Origin: Chloroflexota bacterium
Lineage (GTDB): Bacteria > Chloroflexota > Anaerolineae > Anaerolineales > DRMV01
Length of the DNA: 6,397 bases
Assembly: GCA_013153375.1 (NCBI GenBank)
Contig: JAADEN010000216.1
Coordinates: 1-6,397, forward strand
Reading direction: 5' to 3'
The position numbers and the translations under genes are program-made. The notes under the pieces were generated by a model. The model ran no database searches. It saw only the letters and a list, made by a program, of their open reading frames with translations, and was not told the origin of the DNA. Positions 1-6,382 of this stretch are shown piece by piece (the stretch's first letter is position 1; every line of letters starts with the position of its first letter).

Positions 1-211
1 CGTGGGCTTCGGCCACGCACGCGGCCTGCAGGGTACGCGCGCCCTCGACCTCGACCACGCACACCCGGCACAGGCCCGGCGGCGTGAGGGCCTCATGGTA
101 GCACACGGTGGGCACTTCCCGGCCCGCGGCCTGCGCGGCCTGCAGCAGGGTGCTGCCCGCGGGCACGGTGACCTCGCGGCCGTCGATGGTCAGGCGGATG
201 GACTCGGCCAT
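1..211 (-). CDS. 2Fe-2S ferredoxin-domain redox protein, N-terminus only
   Basis: The first 70 residues are visible; the rest runs off the left edge. They form a plant-type (beta-grasp) 2Fe-2S domain: residues 5-15 look like the opening strands, and Cys37, Cys48, Cys51 and Cys65 give C-x10-C-x2-C-x13-C in the context PTVCYHE...GLCRVCVVEVEG. This context is typical of the N-terminal domain of NuoG, NAD-dependent formate dehydrogenase alpha chains, iron hydrogenases and related oxidoreductases, where the cluster passes electrons. The short spacing before the last cysteine fits the hydrogenase/formate dehydrogenase type better than NuoG. The full protein could be a small ferredoxin or the front of a large enzyme; the window cannot decide. 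The start is well supported: AGGAGGT lies at 216-222, five bases from GGAGG to the ATG. It begins 12 bases after the permease stop, so it is the fourth gene of the transporter operon. A role in oxidising the imported nucleobase or nucleoside is inference. Confidence 0.85.
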   Translation of the reverse strand, partial: MAESIRLTIDGREVTVPAGSTLLQAAQAAGREVPTVCYHEALTPPGLCRVCVVEVEGARTLQAACVAEAH

Positions 212-223
212 ACGGACCTCCTA

Positions 224-1222
224 TCACTCTTCCTCGAACGCGCGGCCCAGCCCCGCGGGCGGGGTGACCTGCAAGGCGCGCAGGATGCGCGAGATGAAGT
301 GTCGCGCGTCGGGCGGCAGGCCGGCCAGGGTGCGCTTCATCCACTCGGTGTTGCCGATGTTGACCAAGAGCAGGGTCAGAATCATCAGCGGGAAGGGCGC
401 AACCTGCAACACCTGGGTGGGCACGCCGGGCAGGTACGGCTGCACCACCAGGCTCAGCCACTGCAACAGCGCGAACATGTACGCGCCGGCCGCGCCCCGC
501 AGCGGGTTCCACGCGCCGAAGATGGTCAACGCCAGCGCGATCCAGCCGATGCCGTCCAGGCCCGAGATGGTGCCCTTCCAGCCAGCCTTGACGCTGAGGG
601 AATAGGTCGGCCCGGCCAGGCCCACCAGCATACCGCCCAGCACCGTATAGATGAAGCGCTGCAGGCGCACATTCGCGCCCCGGGCGTACGCGGCCGCGGG
701 GCGTTCGCCCAGGCCCTGCAGAATCAGCCCCGGGCGGGTCTTATAGACCCAGAACCAGGTGACGAAGATGAGCACGATGCTCAGATAGGTCAGCGGGTCG
801 TGGTCGAAGAGCAACTCGCCCAACACGGGGATCTTGCTCAGGCCCGGGATGGGCATGACCGGAACCCGGGGGCCCTGTTTGCCCACGAAGGGATTGCCCA
901 GATAATAGGAAAGGTCCCGGGTGAACAGGGCCAACACGAAACCCACGGCCACCTGGGACTGCTTCAAGGTCAAACTGGTGAAGGCCACCAAAAAGGCCAC
1001 CGCGCCGCCGATGAGCATGCCCACCAGGAAGCCCAGCCACAGGCTACCGGTAGTGAGCGCGGCGACGAAGCCGCCCATGGCCGAGAGCAAAATGGTCCCG
1101 TTGACCGAGAGGTTGATGACCCCGGCCCGTTCGGTGAGGGTTTCCCCCAGGGTGGCGAACACCACCGGGGTTGCCATTGCAACGACGCCAGCCAAGCCGG
1201 TGAGAATGAGGTCCCAACTCAT
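224..1222 (-). CDS. Nucleoside/BMP-type ABC transporter permease, second subunit
   Basis: Inner-membrane permease of the BPD_transp_2 family (RbsC/YufQ-like), expected to pair with the permease encoded just upstream to form the channel of a nucleoside or related importer. Numbered from this start, about eight or nine hydrophobic segments are visible, roughly at 6-26, 43-58, 61-83, 91-107, 145-161, 192-209, 224-238, 243-260 and 273-291. The family block normally read as G-V-x-N-L-G-V-E-G appears as GVINLSVNG (34-42), with Asn41 in place of the usual Glu. The loop GLGERPAAAYARGANV (170-185) is the probable ATPase-contacting loop. The last 40 or so residues are a charged cytoplasmic tail ending in Glu-Glu-Glu. 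An in-frame ATG at 1228 gives two more residues, but the GGGAG site at 1230-1234 lies only one base from it and seven from the ATG at 1222, so 1222 is preferred. Nineteen bases separate it from the preceding permease stop. Confidence 0.9.
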   Translation of the reverse strand: MSWDLILTGLAGVVAMATPVVFATLGETLTERAGVINLSVNGTILLSAMGGFVAALTTGSLWLGFLVGMLIGGAVAFLVAFTSLTLKQSQVAVGFVLALFTRDLSYYLGNPFVGKQGPRVPVMPIPGLSKIPVLGELLFDHDPLTYLSIVLIFVTWFWVYKTRPGLILQGLGERPAAAYARGANVRLQRFIYTVLGGMLVGLAGPTYSLSVKAGWKGTISGLDGIGWIALALTIFGAWNPLRGAAGAYMFALLQWLSLVVQPYLPGVPTQVLQVAPFPLMILTLLLVNIGNTEWMKRTLAGLPPDARHFISRILRALQVTPPAGLGRAFEEE

Positions 1223-1241
1223 GGACATACTCCCGCGCGAA

Positions 1242-2330
1242 TCAGGATGCCGCGGCTCGGGCCCGCCGACGCATGACCGTGCGCCGCAGGCCCTCGGTGA
1301 ACAGGAAGGAGAACACCAACGCGCCCTGGATCACGCCCGCGAGGCTGGAATCCAGGGACAGCACGATGGGCAACTGGATGCTGCCGATGTTGATGGCCGC
1401 GAAGAACAGCGACACCAGCGGCGCCCAGGTGGGGTCGTAGTTCACCAACATACAGACCAGCAACCCCAACCAGCCGTAGCCGCTGGAAATGGCCGGGATG
1501 AGGCGATGGTACACCGCGGTGACCTGCACCGCGCCGGCCAGGCCCACCAGCGCGCCGCCCAGGCCAAAGGCCAGCAGCATGTACCGGCCAGGTTGCATGC
1601 CCATGAGCCGCGCGGCCCGAGGATTGTTCCCCACGGCTTTGAGGCGCAGGCCAAAATAAGTGCCTTTGAGCAACAGATAGGCCACGGCCATGCCGCCCAG
1701 ACCGATGGCCAGGGCCACGGGGCTCAGGCGGGTGTTGCCCAAAGTGGGCAGGTGCAACTCGGGCGGGAAGGGCTCGGTGCCGCTCATGGAGCCGATGCCC
1801 GGGCGCTTCCAGGGGCCGAAGATGAGCCACAGCACGATGGTGGTGGCCACGAAGTTCATGCCCAGGCCGCCGAAGATTTCGTTCACCCCGCCGTAGGTGC
1901 GCAGCAGGCCCACCAACAGCGCCCACAGCGCGCCGCCCACCGCGCCGGCCACGATGCCCAGGGTGAGGATCAGCGCGGGCGGGTAGCCGCTGCCCTGCAG
2001 CGCGCGCAGCACCCAGGTGGTGAACACCGCGCCCATGACGATTTGGCCTTCCACGCCGATGTTCCACAGGCCCGCGGCAAAGGTGATCAACAGCCCGGCC
2101 GCGGCCAGCAGCATGGGAATCCAGGCCACGAGCACATCCGCGACCTTGCTCCACGAGATGCCGCCCTGGGATGGCGTGGAAAACGCGCCCCGAAAGATCA
2201 GCCCCAGCACCTCCCAGGGCGGGGTTTCGGGACTACTGATCCAGATGATGAAGGAGGTCAGCGCCAGCGCCAAAAGCACCGCGCCGCCCCGGTAGAGCAC
2301 GGTTTCGCGCCAGGTCATGTGGTCGTTCAT
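1242..2330 (-). CDS. Nucleoside/BMP-type ABC transporter permease, first subunit
   Basis: A 362-residue multi-pass membrane protein of the BPD_transp_2 family, close in layout to YufP/NupP-type permeases of nucleoside importers. An N-terminal membrane anchor (about 12-32) is followed by a periplasmic stretch (33-65) and hydrophobic segments near 66-88, 94-112, 118-143, 153-172, 203-221, 251-273, 283-297, 303-320 and 331-347. The diagnostic block GLWNIGVEGQIVMGA sits at 87-101, and the cytoplasmic coupling loop GLRLKAVGNNPRAARLMG at 227-244. The C-terminus is short and arginine-rich, consistent with a cytoplasmic end. The start codon overlaps the stop of the ATPase gene (ATGA at 2327-2330), which argues for translational coupling; a modest GAGGG at 2340-2344 lies nine bases upstream. 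Substrate cannot be read directly: the ATPase-permease-permease order without a lipoprotein is typical of nucleoside systems, but autoinducer-2 or sugar transport by relatives of the family cannot be excluded from this protein alone. Confidence 0.92.
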   Translation of the reverse strand: MNDHMTWRETVLYRGGAVLLALALTSFIIWISSPETPPWEVLGLIFRGAFSTPSQGGISWSKVADVLVAWIPMLLAAAGLLITFAAGLWNIGVEGQIVMGAVFTTWVLRALQGSGYPPALILTLGIVAGAVGGALWALLVGLLRTYGGVNEIFGGLGMNFVATTIVLWLIFGPWKRPGIGSMSGTEPFPPELHLPTLGNTRLSPVALAIGLGGMAVAYLLLKGTYFGLRLKAVGNNPRAARLMGMQPGRYMLLAFGLGGALVGLAGAVQVTAVYHRLIPAISSGYGWLGLLVCMLVNYDPTWAPLVSLFFAAINIGSIQLPIVLSLDSSLAGVIQGALVFSFLFTEGLRRTVMRRRARAAAS

Positions 2331-3844
2331 GCTGCTTTGCCCTCAGTCTGCGGTTCGGTGATCGCATCGTTGGCCACCCGGTCGAAGCCGTAGCCGCCGA
2401 TGAGTTGGCCCAGTCGCTCTACATCCAACTCCTCCGCGGGCAAGGGCCGCGAGACCCGCCCGCCGAAGAACACCAGCACCCGGTCGCTGTAGTTCAGCAG
2501 TTCTTCCAGGTCCGAGGACATGAAGAAGATGGCCGTGCCCTTGCGGCAGCGGTCCTTGAGTTTGCGCCAGATCCACAGCGCGGACTCCAGATCCAGCCCC
2601 CGGGTGGGATGCTCCATGAAGATCAGGCGCAAATCGGGCCGCATGAGGGCCAGCAGCAGGCGCTGCTGGTTGCCGCCCGACAGCGCGCGGGCCGGGGTCT
2701 CGGGCCGGCCGCGAATGGAGAAGTTCTCGATGGCCTCCTGGGCCCAGGCCCGCATCTGCTCCGCGTTGAGCAAGAAGCCCGTCTGCTCGCGCGCCAGGGC
2801 CACATGCTCGGCGATGGTCAGATCGGGGAACAGGCCCTCGGTCATGCGGTCCGCGGGGATGTAGGTCGCGCCGGCCTTGTGGAAGTCCAGATAGGGCCGG
2901 CCGGTCATGTCCTGGCCCAGGAAGCGCACCGTGCCGCCCGTGGGACGGATGAGCCCGGCCGCGGCCCGCAGCAGGCGGCGCTGCCCGCTGCCTTCCATGC
3001 CGGCCAGACCGATCACCTCGCCGGCCCGAATGTCCAGCGTCACCCCGCGGATGTGCAGGCGATGGTCTTCCACGGCCAGGTCGCGCAGTTCCAGCACCGG
3101 CTCACCCAGAGGAACCGGTTCGGCCCGGCCCACGGTGATGACCTTGCCGAACATCATTTCCACCAGGCGGTCCAGATCGTAGGGCGCCTGAGCCTCGCCC
3201 ACCAACTCGCCGCTGCGCAGCACGGCCACCCGGTGGCACAAAGCCTGCACTTCTTCCAGTTTGTGGGTGACGAAGATGATGGTCCGGCCTTCGTCGGCCA
3301 GCCGCCGCAACGCAGCAAAGAGTTTCTCCCGTTGCTGCGCGCTGATGCCCGTGGTGGGCTCGTCGAAAATCAGCACCCGCGCGCCCAGCCACAGCAGGCG
3401 CACGATCTCCAACTGCTGCCGTTCGCCCACGGTCAGCGTGTCCACATACGCGTCCGGGTCCAGGGAGAACCCGAACTGCTGGCTGATGGACAGCAGCGCC
3501 TGCCGGGCGTCCTCTTTGTCGGGCAGCAGACCGCCGGGACTACCGGCCACGAAGTTGTCCAGGACCCGCATGGGCGGAAAGTCCAGCGGATCCTGGTGCA
3601 ACATGCCGATGCCTTGGCGGAGCGCGTCTGCGGGTGAGCGGAAGGAGACGGGCCGACCGTCGAGGCGAATCTCGCCCCGGTCTGGTCGGATGAACCCTGA
3701 CAGAATCTTCATCAAGGTGCTCTTACCGGCACCGTTCTCCCCCAGCAGGCCCTGGATGGTGCCCGCTGGGATGGTCAGCGTGATGCCCCGGTTGGCGTGC
3801 ACGGGGCCAAAGAATTTGTGGATGTCGCGCAGTTCTACCTGCAT
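2327..3844 (-). CDS. Double-cassette ABC ATPase of a nucleoside/BMP-type importer
   Basis: A 505-residue cytoplasmic ATPase with two ABC cassettes in one chain, the usual length for the RbsA/MglA/YufO class that energises sugar and nucleoside importers. Cassette 1 looks active: Walker A GENGAGKST (35-43), Q-loop Gln84, signature TVGERQQLEI (138-147, the relaxed form common in this class), Walker B VLIFDEPT (157-164) and His194. Cassette 2 is degenerate: its Walker A region AGMEGSGQRRL (281-291) has no lysine, its signature LSGGNQQRLLLA is intact (388-399), its Walker B reads FMEHPTRGLD (409-418) with Glu-His where Asp-Glu is usual, and the H-loop position carries Ser (FMSSDLEELL). This asymmetry is normal for the family, so one composite site probably hydrolyses ATP. 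GAGG at 3851-3854, six bases from the ATG, supports the start. It is the first gene of the operon, 83 bases after the preceding gene, behind its own promoter. Confidence 0.95.
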   Translation of the reverse strand: MQVELRDIHKFFGPVHANRGITLTIPAGTIQGLLGENGAGKSTLMKILSGFIRPDRGEIRLDGRPVSFRSPADALRQGIGMLHQDPLDFPPMRVLDNFVAGSPGGLLPDKEDARQALLSISQQFGFSLDPDAYVDTLTVGERQQLEIVRLLWLGARVLIFDEPTTGISAQQREKLFAALRRLADEGRTIIFVTHKLEEVQALCHRVAVLRSGELVGEAQAPYDLDRLVEMMFGKVITVGRAEPVPLGEPVLELRDLAVEDHRLHIRGVTLDIRAGEVIGLAGMEGSGQRRLLRAAAGLIRPTGGTVRFLGQDMTGRPYLDFHKAGATYIPADRMTEGLFPDLTIAEHVALAREQTGFLLNAEQMRAWAQEAIENFSIRGRPETPARALSGGNQQRLLLALMRPDLRLIFMEHPTRGLDLESALWIWRKLKDRCRKGTAIFFMSSDLEELLNYSDRVLVFFGGRVSRPLPAEELDVERLGQLIGGYGFDRVANDAITEPQTEGKAA

Positions 3845-3902
3845 GGACGGCCTCGCGTGATGGATGGTCGGAACCGATGGGACAGGGCCGAAGTTGCAGG
3901 CG

Positions 3903-3930
3903 ATTATACCACTGTTGAGGCCGGTTTCTA
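3903..3930 (-). promoter_or_regulatory. Extended -10 promoter for the transporter operon
   Basis: On the minus strand a perfect TATAAT lies at 3903-3908, preceded by TG plus one base (TGGTATAAT), the extended -10 form recognised by the housekeeping sigma factor. TAGAAA at 3925-3930, a 4/6 match to TTGACA, gives a 16-base spacer. This -35 overlaps the TAG stop codon of the preceding gene. Transcription would begin near 3893-3897, leaving a leader of roughly 50 bases with a GAGG ribosome site. No terminator hairpin lies between the two genes, so read-through from the upstream gene is also possible. Confidence 0.75.
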
Positions 3931-6216
3931 CCGCGTGACCGACGATTTTTGGTCCGTCGAGGCCGCGTTTTCACGGCCCTGCGCGTCGGGGGCCGGGGTC
4001 GTCTCAGGGGGAACCCGCTCCGCGGACGGCCCGGACGCGTCGCGCAGGCGCACCCACACCTGATGCCCCGGCTGCCGCTGGAAGGGCCTGGGCACGGGGT
4101 AGGCGTACGGCTCGGCCAGTTCCCACGCGTAGAGGGGCTTGTCGCCCGCGTACGACCGCAAGAAGCGCGGGTGGGCCAGGTGCTTGTCGTAGTGGGCCTC
4201 CAGTTCGTCCACGGTGAAGGGGCCCTGCACCCCGCGAATCTCCACCGTGCCCAAAACCTCGTTCCCCCGCAGCACGGCCACCCGCCCCCGCACCCGGGTG
4301 GGATGCTTGCGCAACTCCCACACCTTGCGGCCCTGGACGATGTGGCTGGCGTAGGGCTCCCGCACGAAGAAGCCCCGCTCGGGCAGCGCGTCCAGGCGGT
4401 AGAAGGTGCCGTAGCCCACCGCGTACACCGCATCGGGCTCCAGCGCGGGCAGGAGTTCGGGGCGGTGCAGCACCAGCACCAGGGCCAGCCGCTGCTCCCG
4501 AACCAGACGCGCCAGGCGACGGGCCACCCGCTGCGCGGTGCGGGGATCCAGCGAGGCCGCGAATTCGTCCAGCAGCAGCAGGTTGGGCCGCCGGGCCAGC
4601 AGGTGGGCCAACTGGGCCCGGGCCTTCTGCCCGGTGGACAGTTCGGCGTAGGGCGCGCGGTAGAGCACCGCGTCCGCGATGCCCACCGCATTGAGCAGTT
4701 CCACGGCCTCGGCCTCGTCGCCCAGCAGGCGATAGAGGACCTCGGCCAGGGGCTGGTCGCCGAAGTCGGGCTCGATCTCGCCGGGCAGCAGGGCCTCGGC
4801 GCGCGCGTCCGCGGGCACCCGCACCTGCCCCGCGTCGGGCCGGTAGCGGTCGTCGTCCAGGCCCCGGGCCGCGCCGTACAGCAGCCGCAACAGCGTGGTC
4901 TTGCCGCTGCCCGACGCGCCCAGCAAGACCACCACCTGCCCGGCCCCCACGGAGAAGTTCACCCGCCGCAGCACTGTCTTTTGAATCACCCGCTGCCGCA
5001 CGCCAAAGGCTTCCAACAGCCGCCGCACCGGAGGCGAGAGCGCGCTCAGGTCCAGGCGGTTGGTGTAGGCCTTGGACACTTCCTCCACGCGCACGGGCTC
5101 GGGCAAGGGCCGGGCCGCGTGATAGCGGGGCCGGTAGAGCCGGCCGCGGTGCTGCCGGGCCACGGGGTCGGTGCGCAAGAAGCGCTCGATGGCCTCCCGA
5201 GCCTCGGCGGTCAGGGGATAGTACAGCACGGGCCGGCCGCTGGCTGTATCCCACAAGTAGCGAAAGCCCACCTTCTCCATGAAGGGGTTGTAGCGGGCCA
5301 TCATGGCCACGGTCTCCAGCGCGGCCTTGGGGACGCGCATGTCGGGCACCCAACGCTCGGACATCCAGCGCAGGGCCAGCCGCAGGGCCAGTTGCCCCAA
5401 ACCGTCGGCCCGATAGTCGGGGTGCACCACCACCCGGGCCAGCCGGGCCACAGGCGAGCGGGCCTGGGCCAGGGCCTCGGCCTGGGCCTCCCACCAGTCC
5501 CGGCCCTCGGCCCGAGGGTGGAAGGGGTGCGCGAACCACTCGGGCGGGAACACCCGCTGCCGGATGTTCTTTTCCACCGAACCGTTGGGCAGGCGGCGGT
5601 GCATGAGGGGCAGCGGCGGATCGAGGCGCACATAGGCCACGAAGCGGGGCTCGTAGGGCTGCCGCTCGGCCAGTTCCAGCACCAAAAAGCGGCTGGCCCG
5701 GGTCGCGCTCTTGAGGTCGTGAAAGCGCATGGGCCGCCCGCACCGGGGACAGTTGGGCCGGGCGTTGGCCTCGTGGTACAGATGGCAGGTCTCGCAATAC
5801 CAGCGGGCCAGCAGGTCCTCGTCCGAGGCGTAGTGGTACTGCTCCAGGTCCACGATGGCCGCGTAGTCGTGCTCGTACTGGGCCTCGCGGGCCAGCACGG
5901 TGTAGGTGTAGAGGGGCCGGTCGTGGACGGGACTGGTGCGCTCCAGCGTGGCGGTGGTGCGCCACAAGGGCCAGATGGGCACCGCGGCCGTCAGGCGATA
6001 GTTGTCGAAGGTGATGGCTTCGGGGTCGTCCAGGGCCAGGTCCAGGCGCTGGTCGGGACGCAACCATTGGGCCACGGTGCCGGTCATGGGCAGCCGATAG
6101 GTGCGGCCCGCGTCGTCCGCGGCCACGACCCAGCCCGCGTAGCGATACCGCGGCCGGGGGATGTGGACCTGCTGCACCCGTACGGGCAGCGTGGGCGTCG
6201 AAGTCGGGTCGGACAT
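3928..6216 (-). CDS. Zinc ribbon-GNAT-ABC ATPase-ASCH fusion protein (COG2401-like)
   Basis: A 762-residue soluble protein without membrane segments. Domains in order: a probably beta-rich N-terminal region of unknown type (about 10-130); a zinc ribbon with Cys141, Cys144, Cys156 and Cys159 (C-x2-C-x11-C-x2-C); a GNAT acetyltransferase domain (about 170-330) whose acetyl-CoA motif is VVVHPDYRADGLGQLA (262-277; R269-x2-G272-x-G274), with YNPFMEKVGFRY (309-320) as its C-terminal motif; an ABC ATPase (about 375-610) with Walker A GASGSGKTT (433-441), signature LSTGQ (526-530), Walker B LLLLDE (546-551), D-loop SLD (555-557) and switch His584; and an ASCH/PUA-like domain (about 618-725) with EPYASHIVQGRKVWELR, including Lys631, Glu634 and Arg636. 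A polar, probably disordered tail (726-762) follows. GGAGG at 6222-6226, five bases from the ATG, fixes the start. GNAT-ABC fusions are a known uncharacterised family; the zinc ribbon and ASCH parts suggest nucleic acid, probably RNA, as the partner. The substrate and reaction are unknown. Confidence 0.88.
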   Translation of the reverse strand: MSDPTSTPTLPVRVQQVHIPRPRYRYAGWVVAADDAGRTYRLPMTGTVAQWLRPDQRLDLALDDPEAITFDNYRLTAAVPIWPLWRTTATLERTSPVHDRPLYTYTVLAREAQYEHDYAAIVDLEQYHYASDEDLLARWYCETCHLYHEANARPNCPRCGRPMRFHDLKSATRASRFLVLELAERQPYEPRFVAYVRLDPPLPLMHRRLPNGSVEKNIRQRVFPPEWFAHPFHPRAEGRDWWEAQAEALAQARSPVARLARVVVHPDYRADGLGQLALRLALRWMSERWVPDMRVPKAALETVAMMARYNPFMEKVGFRYLWDTASGRPVLYYPLTAEAREAIERFLRTDPVARQHRGRLYRPRYHAARPLPEPVRVEEVSKAYTNRLDLSALSPPVRRLLEAFGVRQRVIQKTVLRRVNFSVGAGQVVVLLGASGSGKTTLLRLLYGAARGLDDDRYRPDAGQVRVPADARAEALLPGEIEPDFGDQPLAEVLYRLLGDEAEAVELLNAVGIADAVLYRAPYAELSTGQKARAQLAHLLARRPNLLLLDEFAASLDPRTAQRVARRLARLVREQRLALVLVLHRPELLPALEPDAVYAVGYGTFYRLDALPERGFFVREPYASHIVQGRKVWELRKHPTRVRGRVAVLRGNEVLGTVEIRGVQGPFTVDELEAHYDKHLAHPRFLRSYAGDKPLYAWELAEPYAYPVPRPFQRQPGHQVWVRLRDASGPSAERVPPETTPAPDAQGRENAASTDQKSSVTR

Positions 6217-6382
6217 GGGGGCCTCCGGGACAGGGGTCAGGGGTCAGGGGTCAGCGGTCAGTAGTCAGCGGTCAGCCGGTGGGACAGTCGGCAGTCGGTA
6301 GTCGTCAGTCGTTTGTTTTTGTGTCGTCCGGAAAAAGGTTGACAGTTTAGGTCCCTCCCGCACCTTCGCAGGAGGTACAATC
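6217..6382. other. Intergenic region between divergent genes
   Basis: This 166-base stretch must hold the promoters of both flanking genes. About half is the heptad array. The remainder (6312-6382) is less GC-rich, with T- and A-runs at 6312-6320 and 6332-6336. A perfect TTGACA lies at 6339-6344 on the plus strand, but the expected -10 position 16-18 bases downstream reads ACCTTC-like sequence and is not convincing. On the minus strand TAAACT (6344-6349) is a possible -10 without a recognisable -35. No terminator, RNA gene or riboswitch-like fold is evident. Confidence 0.5.
6231..6311. repeat. Degenerate tandem heptad repeat array
   Basis: About eleven 7-base units. From 6231: CAGGGGT three times in a row, then CAGCGGT, CAGTAGT, CAGCGGT and CAGCCGG, ending at 6279. 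After a 5-base interruption (TGGGA, 6280-6284) the period resumes in a new phase as CAGTCGG twice, TAGTCGT and a partial CAGTCG. The CAG core and the period of seven are conserved while positions 4-7 drift. Such GGTCAGT-type heptads are known as intergenic satellites in some Chloroflexota and cyanobacteria. The array lies in the leader or promoter region of the fusion gene and ends five bases before its ribosome site. Confidence 0.85.

Noticed and set aside
2..3637. Long plus-strand frames of 410-490 codons opposite the transporter genes
   Set aside because: Low-complexity Gly/His/Gln/Arg-rich translations with no recognisable motif, lying exactly opposite well-supported transporter genes.
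3868..3877. Inverted repeat in the operon leader as an operator or terminator
   Set aside because: The stem is only four base pairs with no T-run, so it is too short to call as a feature, though it is noted with the promoter.
3928..4700. The fusion protein's ABC domain as part of the neighbouring importer
   Set aside because: The importer already has a complete double-cassette ATPase, and the fusion protein has no transporter-type coupling features and carries GNAT and ASCH domains.
4004..6067. A 687-codon minus-strand frame inside the fusion gene
   Set aside because: Proline-, arginine- and glycine-rich out-of-frame reading of the same gene; no domain and no supporting start.
3949..6264. 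A 771-codon plus-strand open frame opposite the fusion gene
   Set aside because: Its product is a glycine-, histidine- and glutamine-rich mix without domains, while the opposite strand carries complete ABC, GNAT and ASCH motifs. It is a high-GC codon-bias shadow.
6231..6311. The repeats as a CRISPR array
   Set aside because: The period is seven bases with no spacers and drifting units; this is a short tandem satellite.
6339..6381. TTGACA (6339-6344) with TACAAT (6376-6381) as a plus-strand promoter
   Set aside because: The spacing is 31 bases, far too long, and TACAAT lies between the ribosome site and the start codon. TTGACA remains only a possible -35 without a good -10.
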